Positions 11,701 through 23,088 of a stretch of 64,000 bases of DNA are shown here, piece after piece. The stretch comes from Phallus indusiatus. Taxonomy: Eukaryota; Basidiomycota; Agaricomycetes; Phallales; Phallaceae. The position numbers and the translations under genes are program-made. The notes under the pieces were generated by a model. That model searched no databases. It was not told where the DNA came from and worked only from the letters and a program-made list of their open reading frames with translations. Location of the stretch: the NCBI GenBank assembly GCA_027605045.1, contig JAQFWX010000049.1:186001-250000 (forward strand), given 5' to 3'. Every line of letters starts with the position of its first letter. Position 1 is the stretch's first letter.

Positions 11701-14000
11701 AGATCCACCTAAACATGGCGTTCGTGAAGCGATTGGAACGCTCCGGCTTGCGGGTATCAAAGTGATGATGGTTACGGGCGATCATCCGAAGACGGCTGAA
11801 GCTATTGCGAGGAAGATTAATTTGATTTTGGGAGATACGAAGCAGACGTTGAGTGTGAAGACTGGGCGGCCTGTGGAGGAGATCTATGATGATGAGGTTA
11901 GCGCTGTTGTTGTTCATGGAGATGATATCGATGGGTTGCAAGGGTTTGAGTGGGATGCTAGTATGTGTTTTCGTTCGATCGTTTGCTCATGATTTGAAGG
12001 TTGATTTATTCGTTTCTTTTCTTTAGTCTTTGCGAAGGAAGAGATTGTGTTTGCTCGTACTTCCCCGAAGCACAAACTGGAGATTGTCAAACGTGCACAG
12101 GCTCTTGGTCATATCGTCGGTGTCACTGGTGTACGCCTTCCTTCCTCCAGTTCCTCTCTGTTCGCATTTAGCTCATCATCTGTTTTTCATAGGACGGTGT
12201 AAACGACTCTCCTGCACTCAAGAGAGCCGATCTCGGTATCGCCATGAATATCTCCGGCTCAGACGTCTCGAAAGAAGCTGCGAATATGATTCTACTAGAC
12301 GACAACTTTGCTTCCACTGTTAAAGGTGTTGCGGAGGGTAGATTGATCTTTAACAATCTCAAGAGAGCTATTCAGTATGTTTTTACTCCGGCTCTTGATG
12401 TCGAGTGCCTTTTTTACCTTTTACTTATTTGAATATAGATATACTGTGACACATACTACACCTGAGGTTATTCCGCAGTTGTTATACGTCGTTGTACCCA
12501 TTCCTCTTCCTCTTTCTGCCATCCTCATTTTGGTTATCGGTACGTTACAGACAGTAGTACTCAAGTGTATTGCTTTCCAAAACCTCACGCTGCATCTTAT
12601 AGATCTGGGCTTCGAACTCTTCGTCGGTCTTTCCTTCGCATGGGATCCACCAGAATCCAAAGACGGTCTCATGCGTCTCAAACCCCGTAAACCAGTCACA
12701 GAGCGGTCTATCCTCTCCATCAAGAAACGCGCGTTACGTCGTACCAAGACGTTGCGCCGCGATTCGGAGACGCAGACGGTTGTGAAGCCCAGTCGGGTCA
12801 GACAGATTTTGACGAAGCTTAATGCGCCGTTTACGAGGGTGTGGTGGCAAGATCGGTTTGAGAAGACTGAGAATGAGACGCTTGTTGATTTGAAGCTTTT
12901 GAGTTATTCGTATCTTGAGGCTGGTACGATTGAGTCTATTTCGTGGTATGTATTCGGTTTTTTTTATCTCCTTTGAGGTATAGAGAGTAATATGTTCGTT
13001 TTTTTATAGCATTCTCAGCTACTTTGTTGTCTTCTTCAAACATGGCTTTACGCCCTCTGATCTGAGAAGAGCTCAAAAGGCTACGAGTAAGTTCTAAAAG
13101 TATTGGATTATTGCGACTTTATCTCATAACGTTTTGTTTTAGTCTACTTCGCGAAGCACAGTCCCGATTTTATTACTAATGCGGGAAAGGTTATGGATGC
13201 AAATGCACAACTTGAAGCGTTAGCTCAAGCTCAATCTATATGTACGTTGCACGTCCCGTTCGCGTCGTTCGTGTCATAGTTGCTCATGCAATTCCATTAT
13301 TAGTCTACCTTGGTATTTTCATAATGCAGTGTTTCAACGTCTTTGCTGTCAAAGCTCGATTCAGGGTACGTATACATACACACATTCTATCTTTATAATA
13401 TCCGAGTCTGATTGGACATCCGTTTTCAAATAGTACCCCTTCGGTCGACAAGTGGTGCGAAATCTCTGGAACTTCGCAGGCATACTCGGTGGCGCGTGTC
13501 TTGGAATCTTTATCATCTACACACCGCCTCTTCGTGTCGTATTCGGTGGCTCATTCCACTTGCTTCCACTGTATTGGCTTATCCCATGCGCGTTTGGCGT
13601 TGTGTTACTCGCGTGGGCTTCGATACGTGTCGTTTTGCTGCGTAAAGGGCTTCAAGAAGCCCGTGTGAAGGACATTCAGGGTTTGATGATGTGTACGTGT
13701 TTTTCCTTTTCCTTTTCCTTTGTTTATTTTTAGTGTTTTGATCTAATTTTATCTCTTTATATTTGCTTCTTCCTCTTCTTCTTTTCCCGGGTTTGCCATT
13801 TCTCCGATGCTTACGCGCCCATTCCGCTTTTGAACGACATTTTGAAAAAACGTAATTCTTCCACGGTTACGGTTTGGCGAATACACGAATACAACAGTCC
13901 CGACAATGCGTACTATGAGCGTGCGATCGCGACAGGGATAACCCGAACCCCCAAAATCACCACCACCCACCCCTTTCTTTCCCTTTATTCGAACGCGTAA
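8702..14000 (+). CDS. P-type ATPase, type IIC, fungal alkali-cation (ACU / Na,K-ATPase-like) pump
   Basis: Plasma-membrane cation ATPase related to the animal Na,K-ATPase alpha chain; fungal ACU members (known from Ustilago) take up K+ or Na+. About 100 charged residues precede the cation-ATPase N-domain ([32 protein letters not shown]). Further on: actuator TGES in [12 protein letters not shown] (near 10110), M4 [15 protein letters not shown], phosphorylation loop [16 protein letters not shown] (near 10925), nucleotide-domain [13 protein letters not shown], hinge [38 protein letters not shown]5 [20 protein letters not shown] and M6 [19 protein letters not shown]. The M5/M6 text is type IIC, not SERCA or PMA. 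About 16 short introns. The last exon is my inference: splicing from about 13691 to 13891 gives [17 protein letters not shown]...SLYSNA-stop. No beta subunit is seen nearby. Exact ion is unknown. Confidence 0.9.
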
Positions 14001-15003
14001 TGAAATGTCCGGTTTTGATATGCATACATATGATGTTGATGTTCAATGAATGAATGGGTTGATGATTTTTAAAGATGTATATGTAGATTCATAGTTAGTA
14101 GTTAGTATTACGTCGTCATGATATAGAGATTCTTTTTCAAAATACACGGTCGTCCGATGGGAAACGAAAGGTACATTGTGTACCGGTAACAAAAGGGCTG
14201 ATGTATACTGAGAACACGAAAAAAAAATTGCATTTAGCGTACGCTAGAGCTACAACTGTTATGTATGTATGTATTATAAGTGTCTAACTATATAAAAGGA
14301 TCAATACAAGGACCAGTGATATCCAGATATCAGGCGGAAAAGAAGAGAGAGAAAAGGTAAGGTAAGCAAAGCATTGTGCAACTTAGGCGACCGATTCGGT
14401 ACAATACGGTGGGGATGTGAATGCGAATGCAAATACGAAGCTGGAGAGTATATAGAAGTCGAAGTCGAAAATCAACAAAAAGTCGAAGCAGAAGTGCAGA
14501 GAAGCAGAAGCAGAAGCAGAGACACAGAAGCAAAAGTCAGCGCTGAAGCGTTTCGTTTGACCAACGTTGCATGCAGTGCAAGAGCAGTACCGATGAAGTT
14601 CCGTCGAGGACTTGCCGGATCTTCTTCTGGTTTGATGGGCTGAGGGGAATTTACGATAAGGAAAAGAACCCGATATGGGTGAGTGATGGCAATGTTGGCC
14701 ACGCGGTCGTTTAAAGTTGGGTTTTTGTGGAAGAGATGATTTGAAATGATCTATTTATATCATGGGTTTTGAAATATGGGTGGGGGCGGGGATGATATGT
14801 AAATTGAAATTTTTGTTTGAAGCTTTCTCGATCCTGCGAGTTTGCGACGGGAAGGGTTTGTTGGTTTGAGAGAGGAAAGACCGTGGTTTGATAATGAAAG
14901 TGAGAGTGAGAGTGAAAGGAATTGCCCCTGGCAAAAAAAATGGATTTGGGTTTCGTTTTCTTTTTCGTTTAAAAGATGGGAAGGTGGGGTATCGGATTGA
15001 GAA
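14001..15003. other. Convergent intergenic region with AGAAGC-type microsatellite
   Basis: This is 3' flank between the plus-strand ATPase and the minus-strand lyase. It holds a purine-rich repeat (see 14454-14540) and AT- and GT-rich sequence. The open stretches on both strands here follow from the repeat and are not supported as genes. Confidence 0.6.
14454..14540. repeat. Degenerate GAAGTC / AGAAGC microsatellite
   Basis: Short units such as 'gaagtcgaagtcg' and 'agaagcagaagcagaagcag' recur over about 85 bases. It yields artificial open frames on both strands. Confidence 0.8.
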
Positions 15004-16351
15004 CTAGTATGTTTGAGTTACGACTAATGAAAAGTCTTTGAAGAACACGCTTTGGTCTTGCGAAGGAGCCCAAGACGAATCATGTCCTAGGAATGATGTC
15101 ATGAATAAATTGGACAAAAGGATAAACATAAACATACCACCAGGGAAAACTTGAGCCATTATACCTTGGAATCGACCCTCGGGAGTTGTGACAAATGTTA
15201 ATCCCTTCAAATCGAACATGGAAACGCCGCCAACGATAACTTCCATTTCACCATTCGCCTGACCGTGGTCGTTCAATCTGACACGTTGGGCAATAGTCTG
15301 CCATTTGCCAGGCTGGAATGTCCACGATCCACGACCGATGCTGGCGCCAAACACGTCGTTGCATGTACTGTAAGGGGGTACATTGCAGATTTGTTTGTTT
15401 CCCGGGAAATCTGGACCACTTGGGAGGTAAGTGTACGCCTCGCCTTTCATTTCTTCACGCCACATGAATCGGACGGAGAAGCATCCAGGATCTCTACGAC
15501 CTCCTGAGCAGGTTAGTGCCTCTGAGGCGCTGTTTCCACCGTCTACCGTATGAATGTGATTGTGAAAAAATGTGTGAAGCGATATAAAATGAAAGAAAAA
15601 AAAAACAAACGTACAAAGTCCGGGTAATTTGCCACCTTTTACAGCCTCGTAGTTCTCGCTAAACATTAGGCGGTAACTGAAAGTTACTTCTTTTGCATTA
15701 GCCAAGTGACTTTCGAGGGGATTTGCGTAGAGGTCTAGCCCGACTCGTCCACTTGGTCCGTTATGGTATTCATATGTACCTATATGCCCGTTGGTCTTGC
15801 AACATCTTATTTTCAAAGAAAAAACCATTACCTTTGGCAATTTTGGCCTCAACGGAAGGAGAACCATCTGGAGCAAGAGCGAACCTTGGGGCAGCTATCT
15901 CTGAGACTGACACAGGATTGAAACTTTCGAGGTTAAGAGGTTTGGCGTTGCTGACAACACCTCCTGCTGTGGTCCAAAATGGATTTTTCGTAATGCCTTG
16001 GGGGAAGAGTGCAGCGAAAAGAGACGAGCCTGGAAATGGTGATGGAGGTTTAGGGATACTTGGGACTGGTATTGATGGGATTGAAGGGATTGATGTTGGT
16101 ATAGGTATTGAGAGATGAGGTTGCGAAGATGAGGACAAAGATGGTTTCAGAGCACGACTTGTGCTTGAAGGAGTAGCATCACTTGATGTAATGTTTGGAA
16201 TGGAAGTGCTTGAGGGCAAAACGGTAGCGGTAGTGGAGTTTTTTGAAATACTGGATTCACATCGTTTGGCTATGCGACGATGATGAGCTGGTGCAGTCAA
16301 TACACCACTCAACAACGTGCATAGAAAAAAGAGTTTAATAAGCCAAAACAT
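15004..16351 (-). CDS. Secreted polysaccharide lyase family 14-like protein
   Basis: Predicted extracellular lyase of uronic-acid polysaccharides (PL14 fold), substrate not inferable. Signal peptide MFWLIKLFFLCTLLSGVLTA (residues 1-20), then an about 75-residue Ser/Thr/Pro linker (SIPIPTSIPSIPSIPVPSIP), then the lyase domain. In the domain: YHNGPSGRVGLDLYANPLE, VTFSYRLMFSENYEAVKGGK, KLPGL, the Cys-containing loop ALTCSGGRRDPGCFSVRFMW, QICNVPPYSTCNDVFGASIG, GSWTFQPGKWQTIAQRVRLN and a final strand SVFFKDFSLVVTQTY-stop. The basic GxR/KLPGL and W-Q-RV core is what identified it. Start: a Met six codons upstream (16369) also exists, but a good acceptor (tttgaacag) lies just upstream of 16351 and points to a 5'UTR intron. 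Confidence 0.85.
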
Positions 16352-17215
16352 CACGAAATGACTGTTCAAAAGATCAGCAAAGTCTGAATAGATTTGACGA
16401 AGATTGTATGATTAGCTTACCAGACGATTGTTTAAAAGAGCGGAAGGTAAGCAGTGTCGGGGAGGGGGGAAGAGGAGGAGGAAAAGGAACGAAAGGAATC
16501 TACACACGGTGTAGACGGAAAAGAATGGACAAATGACGTTGAGGGGACAGTGTTCAACCACGAACAATCTTATAACATTGAACAGCAGGCGATTGAATTG
16601 AGACGGGTGAAGCGTAACAATTTTGATAAGATGCCGTCTAATTTGTGAATATCGATTTTTTTTTCAATTGTCGCTATAAGAACTGCCGGGGAAATGGAAT
16701 AATTGAATAGAATTTCCTATCGCGTGTGTCCCTGCACATCAGCCTCACTATGGTTCTCAAGTTTTGCACAGGGGAAGGAAAAGCATTGCCATATTGAATT
16801 CAAAAAAAATCTACAAAGTCTAAAAACAGCTCCAAAAAACGGAATACCGTTCCTACTAGTATAAATACTTAGAAAGTAAACAAGCAAAAAAAAATAACTC
16901 AAGGTTGTCAGCGTTGTTGGAGACGGCAAAACCAAACCTGAAAAATAAAAGTGTCACACCCCGGTCACGTCACAGAACAGGAACAATGGCGTTTCGGACC
17001 CGACGCTTAAGTAACTCCCCTTTGAACAATAGTGACATAAGCCAGCCCAAACAAAGGGTCGGAGTTTGAATTATGTCACTGCCGAAAACACAATTAAAAG
17101 TTGAAATGAACAAGAAAGAGAACAAAAAGCAGCATTCTCAAAAGACAACGCTCTGCTGGCTAAGAGTCGCGTCGACCGCTCCTTCCTTCTCGTCTTTCTT
17201 TCTCCAACTACTACC
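16352..17215. other. Divergent intergenic region
   Basis: Promoter space for the minus-strand lyase and the plus-strand Cys-rich membrane protein. A probable 5'UTR intron of the lyase lies at about 16366-16421. A CT-rich tract (about 17180-17205) precedes the start at 17216. No gene seen. Confidence 0.6.
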
Positions 17216-20200
17216 ATGTTGTCTCCATTTTCACTGTGGCCCGTGGCCTTAATCACTGCAGCATGTACGTTTCTGAGCATTCTCGACGTCATCGTACTCA
17301 TTTACTGACTCATTGGGGGGTATTCACAGTTGCAGCACCTTCAAGTACATCAAAATCAAATTCAATAGTTTGCGTTGCTGGACAATGTCTGCAAGGCACT
17401 TCAAATACTTCTCGTATGTCAATTGTCCTTCACAATCGATATACGAAACTAACATTGCATCCACAGTCGGGGTGACTTTATCAGTGCCTTCGAATCCATC
17501 AATCCTGCTTCTGCCGGGACAATATACTTCAACTTCACAACCTTCTCTATTAAATGACGCTCTTACTTCCTCAAGTGCCACTTTGGAGCTACCACCAGGT
17601 TTCTCGAACTCATCGGCAACTTCCACCACCCCCTCGTTACCACTCACAGTGGATATTCAACCGGGCGTCCTTTCATTCGCACAACCCTTTTATTCGGGTC
17701 AATCGACATTTACCCAAATATCTACGTCTGCCAATCAGTCTTCTTCTGCTTTGCCCTCTGGTTCGCTGTTCATTGGACCTAATACATACGCCGCTGTCAC
17801 GAGCTCGAATAGCCGTTTAATCATATGGGACTCTATTCCTGATTTTTCAAGGCTTTCCTCTTCTGCCGCGAGTGGCTCTCTTTCTCTCACCGACATCGTA
17901 TCAACCGCTTGTTCTTCTCCATGTAGCAGTGGAGGTATATGCACTGCGTCAGGGAAATGTACTTGCGCTCCAGGTTTCACCGGACAGTCATGTGAATCTT
18001 GTGCTTCAGGATTCTTTGGCCCTTCTTGTTCTACTTGTCCTTCTGACTGCGAAACTTGTGACGACGGCTTGACGGGAACCGGTCAATGTTTGGCACCTAA
18101 AGTGAATAACGCACCGTCCTCATGCAATTGTTTGAATGGCGTTTGCGGAAGCAATGGACAATGTACATGTAACTCTGGCTGGATCAATAGCAGCAATGGT
18201 ACAGCATGTGCTACCTGCGCTCCTGGCTTCTTTTTAGACTCCAACGGGGATTGCTCAAGTAAGCTTTTCATATCTTTTCCAGTACGCTTCACATATTGAC
18301 ATACTTTCAAGTCTGCCAGCTAGGCTGCACCCAATGCGCCGACGGTACCGGAGAATGCACTCAATGCAAATCAGGCTTTACACAAAACGCTAACGACAAT
18401 ACCAAATGTGTTCCCACTTCCAGTATTCCAAGTAACTCGCAGCAAGAATGTCCAGATGGAAGTTTCAACAGCAATGGGAATTGTACCTTGTGTTCTCCAA
18501 CTTGCAAAACCTGCAGCGGCCCTACATCGAATGACTGTATCATTTGTAGCGGTAGCCAATTCATCTCCAACGGTCAATGCGTAGGGGCGAATACGAATGG
18601 TATTTGCTCTGGCACGAATCTCATTGCGAACAACTTGAAAAATGAGTGCGACAGTAAGTCTTATTTTTTTGCCAAGCTCGTGATAAACTCTTAATTAATG
18701 AACTTTAGGTTGTCCTGCGAAGTGCACGTCTTGCCAGATTCCGAGCTTCAACGCCGCGTCAACTCCAAACGAAGTTCAATGTACTGGTTGTTTGCCTGGT
18801 TTCGTTCTTTCCAAAAACCAATGTGTCGAGCAATGTCCGCAGGGAACATTTTTAGGTTCTGATAACCTTACCTGCACTCGTATGTTTGTTTCTCGGTTCT
18901 TTCGTTGAGAAAAAAGTCATCTGATTCCTTTTCTTTTTTCTAGCTTGTGACTCTTCTTGTGGCACTTGCGTCGGCAGCTCAACCTTCTGTCTGACATGTA
19001 CCAACAACAAACTTGCGTCCAACGGAACATGTGTCTCGTCGTGCTCTGCTTCCTCTTTCCAGTCAAACGGCGCTTGCTTGTCGTGTCATCCCGATTGTGC
19101 AACATGTTCCGGCGGATCTTTCAATCAATGTAGTACTTGTCCTCCGGATAGGCCAGTACTCACTTCCGACGGCCGTTGCGTTCCTACATGCGCCAAAAAT
19201 CAATTCCTGGATCCGACGTCCAACAAGTGCGTTCAATGCGACTCGTCGTGCTCTAGCTGTTCTGGCGCAAGCGCAAACCAATGCATGGGATGTTCCAATT
19301 CGAATAATATTCTCAGCGGTGGTTCGTGTGTTACTGCAACGTGCAAGTCTAGCTCGAGCGTTGTATCGGGTCTAGGCGTTTGTCTTTCTGATCTTGTTGT
19401 GGTACCCACCAACCCTTCCAATCCCTCTGCACCGGCTGCTCTTCCCACATTCACCCCTCCACCTGCTCGCGGTGGCTCCACTCGTCTCGCATGGTGGCAG
19501 ATCCTTCTTATGGCGCTTGGATGCGCATTCATCTTTGTAGCGATCTTGTGGTTGTGGAGAAGACACGCTCGCAAGCAACGTGCGAAGCAAACGGCCATGT
19601 TTGCGAACAAAATCCAACAACGTGCCGCATGGCGAACGCGTCTAGCCAATATTTTCAAGGGACACAATACAAAAGGATTTTTCCATCGTGAAAGTCAATA
19701 CGAAAAGGTTCAGCGATTGAGGGAAAAGGAAGCTGCGCGACATGCTCATGAGATGAGCAAGTTGGAGCATGCTTATTCCAAGTCGATTAACGGGTCTTCT
19801 ACTGGTTTAGTGAGACAGCCGAGTTTGACTAGCTTGGATAATCTCAGTCGCAAGGACGACACGCGGTTCCTTAATGTCGCGAATCGCAGATCGGCGTTAT
19901 CTCTCTACTCACAAATGACAGGTTTACCTCGGTCTAGTCCCGAGCCTAAACAGCCTACGCGCGATCTCGATCTTGAGAGTGGAGGAGGAGGAGGAGGGGG
20001 AGGACGTCTGCTCAATTCCCGATTTTCGGTTTCGACTGTCGGGACGTCGGTTTTTCAGCAGCCACAACCGGAAGAGCTTCCGCCAATGCCTCATTTTGCA
20101 CCACAGCCTCGTCGATCGCCTTCGTTAGTTGAGGCTCGACAGTATGCGGAGAGTTGTCAAGCCGATGAGGTTGTTCATTCTCATAATACCGCTGCCACTA

Positions 20201-20319
20201 CTACTACCACTACTGCTGTTGCGCCTTCTGTTCAATCGTTTTGGTTGATTCCTGTTGATCCTTTGGCACCTAACCATACGGGCTCATCAACAGCCAGCAA
20301 GAATCCATTCCGGCAATAG
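17216..20319 (+). CDS. Furin-like Cys-rich type I membrane protein
   Basis: Likely a cell-surface glycoprotein; function unknown. The signal peptide MLSPFSLWPVALITAA is encoded by a short first exon (intron 17265-17330). A Ser/Thr-rich ectodomain of about 180 residues with a beta-helix-like SGSLFIGPNTYAAVTSSN segment follows. Then comes a long array of EGF/furin-like Cys repeats: CSSPCSSGGICTASGKCTC (EGF-type), then repeated CxxCxxCxG units such as CSPTCKTCSGPTSNDCIIC, CDSSCGTCVGSSTFCLTC, CHPDCATCSGGSFNQCSTC and CDSSCSSCSGASANQC. One membrane span WWQILLMALGCAFIFVAILW (near 19494-19550) follows, then a basic stop-transfer WRRHARKQRAKQ and a cytoplasmic tail of about 250 residues with a coiled-coil-like REKEAARHAHEMSKLEHA and a poly-Gly run. 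The layout resembles a receptor but there is no kinase domain. Conserved in agaric genomes as an uncharacterised furin-repeat protein. Confidence 0.85.
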
Positions 20320-20594
20320 TTGGTCTCTCTGGTTCTGTTTTGTTTGCGTATCTTTCATGGATATAATGGACATGGAATCGTTTGGATTTTATACGACGCA
20401 TATGTTTATATCTATCTCATCACATCATTTAAACCCACGGACTGTCTAATTACGAACTTCTCTTTTGCATGCATGGAGAACTTTTTTTACAATAATGTAT
20501 AACTTATTATCCTACACATCACATATATCCGCACCTGTCTGTTTCTATACTGTAATTCCTCCTAGTACGATTATCCAGTTCACACACTCTTTTT
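20320..20594. terminator. 3' flank of the Cys-rich membrane protein gene
   Basis: T-rich 3'UTR-like sequence with no coding signal. No single poly(A) signal can be singled out with confidence. Confidence 0.3.
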
Positions 20595-20981
20595 TTACTT
20601 TTTTTTTGATTCACTGTCCTGTTTGATGCTTTCGATTTCATCTCTGGCGAGCAAGTATGCGCGAGCTAGGGATATAACGACTATGTAGCCATTAGTAGTA
20701 ATTATATACCTTTGACTGATTTGCCTAATTAAGTGAGATGAAGCTGTTTTGAGAATCAGGTGTCGATATGGATGCAGTTGAGTTGAGAGGAGAGAAGCTT
20801 TAAACGGCAACCAAAGTCCCAATACCGTGCTTTCTTTTTCAAAGATCTTATCACTAGTCCAATGAATTGAATTCGTTATGACACCACCTTCGCTGTAGCA
20901 GCATGGTCCAGTCTTCAAAGAACCAAAGCTGAGACGGAGCTCCGAAGATTCATGAAAGTCCGAAGGTGTGTTGTATAAAGA
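20595..20981 (-). CDS. Small uncharacterised protein, 5' end unresolved
   Basis: A frame open for about 128 codons without an in-frame ATG; if real, an upstream exon supplies the start. Seen: GLWLPFKASLLSTQLHPYRH, LILKTASSHLIRQISQRY, then VVISLARAYLLARDEIESIK and a Lys-rich end. The balanced composition and the helix-like LARAYLLARDEIE look coding, but I do not recognise a family. It lies tail-to-tail with the gene ending at 20319. It could also be an antisense or relic exon. Confidence 0.35.
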   Translation of the reverse strand, partial: SLYNTPSDFHESSELRLSFGSLKTGPCCYSEGGVITNSIHWTSDKIFEKESTVLGLWLPFKASLLSTQLHPYRHLILKTASSHLIRQISQRYIITTNGYIVVISLARAYLLARDEIESIKQDSESKKK

Positions 20982-21263
20982 TTATCGTTGAACACAGCCC
21001 GTGGTGAGATTTAATATTGACAAATATCCTGAAAAGATACAAAGCCAGGGTATGATATAGTTCAGAGTTAGGAGAGCATCGTGGTGTGGATGGCAACGGC
21101 GCCCACTACACTCAAAGAGATTCCTTGCCAAGGGCTTAGGGCGGGAGTCCGGGGGTTAGGGCACTGAATAGATATATAAATATAAATGAAACGCCTTCTT
21201 CAAGAGTAAACAAACGAAATAAAAACAGCCCACCGCACACAAATATAACCATCGTGCTACCAA

Positions 21264-21476
21264 ATGACGAGTCAAGTAGATCAGCCGAAATGCCAACTAA
21301 TACCGGGTGAGTGTTTTCAAGACTGGGTCGTCCAGTGCTTTTTTAACAGCGTTTTCTCAGAATCGGCATCGAAAATACTTTCGGAGTCGTCAAACACTAA
21401 ACCTGATACTTTGGCTAAAGTCCCGCGTAACAGTCCTTTTCGCTGGACCCGGAAGTGGATGTTTGTAGACCGGTGA
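21264..21476 (+). CDS. Short open frame upstream of the F-box gene
   Basis: Seventy codons starting MTSQVDQPKCQLIPGECFQD and ending FRWTRKWMFVDR. No domain recognised. A TATA-like run (gatatataaatataaat, about 21171) lies upstream. It could be an independent small protein or an upstream exon of the gene at 21745. Weakly supported. Confidence 0.25.
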   Translation: MTSQVDQPKCQLIPGECFQDWVVQCFFNSVFSESASKILSESSNTKPDTLAKVPRNSPFRWTRKWMFVDR

Positions 21477-21744
21477 GGTTATTTAGAGCTTCTTTTTTCG
21501 AGGCTTTCTTATTTATTGTCCATTGTAAGAGGTGACACGAGAACTGAACGCAGAAGAGATATGTTCGAAAAGTATATGAGGGGAGACAGTTTGGTCGAAT
21601 GAACGCTGCGGGGAGCCGTATAAGCGCTGAACGGCGCACCACTTTAGCCTTTTCCCAGCTCCTTCGACGATAGTAGTGAGTTTCTTGATGTTTAGCAGAT
21701 TCATGTCTCTAATCAGATTTAGTTTATTCATTTTGTATAGAAAT

Positions 21745-22884
21745 ATGGCTATAGAACGCGTTCCCATTGAGATATGGTATCAGATTATCCGCGAAGCAAC
21801 CTATATCCCATCTTGGGTGCTCGACGGTACACTATACGATCCCATCCGACGTATGCCTGCAGGATCCTTTCCAAGGCATCCGGGACAGATATACCCAATT
21901 TTACGTCGATTATTCCAAATAAAAATATCGATCTCTTTAGTCTGTAGATCTTGGAGTCAAATTTGTTCAGAGTTTCTACATGAATTCTTATTCATACATC
22001 AAGAGAGGACTATAGTCCGCTTGATGAACAAGTACTCCACAATCAACATGAATCATCTTCATAAAGTTCTACGGATAGACTTTCTTGCATCAAAGGATGC
22101 TGGAAATCTGTCTTCGCTCGCTTCCGCTTTGATTTCCATGTGTCCATCCCTCCTTGCCGTCGCATTCCACCAAGGTGATTTGCTTGTTGACTATCAAGTA
22201 TTTAAAGTCTTGGCAGAATCACAATCACTGCGTTGCTTTGAATGGTACATTCCCGAAGAGTTGCCCAAGGCGATTACTTCTTCCCTCAAAGCTCGAGATT
22301 GGTCGTTTTACATCTATGGACACTCTCGGTTTGAGAGGGACTTCGAGTGCGGTGTGCTCGGTGTACTAGGCATCTTACGCAACGACACTGAAAAAGCTCT
22401 ACGGCACGATGCACATTATCCGAAATTTAAGCTTCCCATTCGACATCTCGTTGTGGACGACTGGATCAATGAGAACTCGTTCTTAAACAAAAATCACATT
22501 AATTATACCATGAATATCCTCACCCTTAACGGCTACATTTTCCGATACCGAAGTGACTTATTATCCAACTTACCACCCACTGTCCACACGCTTGTACTCA
22601 ATGTCGAAGATATCCCTGCCTCAATCTCATTCATTGCACAACACGTCAAGTATTTAGGCCTCAGAGGAAACACAACGTCTTCACCAGCAGAATTTGACCA
22701 TTATTTCAATCTACTCATAGGAAATAACGCCTACTTTCCATCTTTGAAGCTTATACAGTTTATCGATCCCCGATTAGCTAGCGCTTTTCGGAAACGTCCT
22801 CATCAGCTAAAACTATGGACACGGAGATGTTCATCATGGGGTGTTTCCTTATGCGATGAATCCGGAAATCGATTTCAAAGTTGA
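21745..22884 (+). CDS. F-box-like / LRR-type protein
   Basis: Intronless, about 379 residues. It starts MAIERVPIEIWYQIIREAT, the usual agaric F-box-like opening (LP-x-E-I/L-W-x-x-I) with a long insert before ISLVCRSWSQICSEFLHEFL. The rest has leucine-rich periodicity of the type found in agaric F-box/LRR families (HLHKVLRIDFL, SLASALISMCPSLLAVAF, PTVHTLVLNVEDIP, HVKYLGLRGNTTSS). Family role: substrate adaptor of an SCF ubiquitin ligase. Such proteins are hugely expanded in Agaricomycetes and the target cannot be guessed. In-frame upstream Met codons exist, but they add a hydrophobic leader atypical of the family, so 21745 was chosen. Confidence 0.75.
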   Translation: MAIERVPIEIWYQIIREATYIPSWVLDGTLYDPIRRMPAGSFPRHPGQIYPILRRLFQIKISISLVCRSWSQICSEFLHEFLFIHQERTIVRLMNKYSTINMNHLHKVLRIDFLASKDAGNLSSLASALISMCPSLLAVAFHQGDLLVDYQVFKVLAESQSLRCFEWYIPEELPKAITSSLKARDWSFYIYGHSRFERDFECGVLGVLGILRNDTEKALRHDAHYPKFKLPIRHLVVDDWINENSFLNKNHINYTMNILTLNGYIFRYRSDLLSNLPPTVHTLVLNVEDIPASISFIAQHVKYLGLRGNTTSSPAEFDHYFNLLIGNNAYFPSLKLIQFIDPRLASAFRKRPHQLKLWTRRCSSWGVSLCDESGNRFQS

Positions 22885-23088
22885 TGTATTCAAGGTCTCG
22901 TTGAATAAATCTGATCAAATGAAAACTCATTTTTGACGGATAATTATTAATTCTTTACTTCTGTTACTCGGCGATATTATTTTACAGATCCTCTCTTAAC
23001 AAACCCCATCTGATTGCACTGGATCGCCTTGCAAAGTCTCGTCTGGAAAAACTGGTTCCGGTCAGTTTTAGTAAAACCTTAATGGGAT

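Noticed and set aside
14374..14702. Repeat-encoded proteins on both strands
   Set aside because: They are products of the AGAAGC-type microsatellite.
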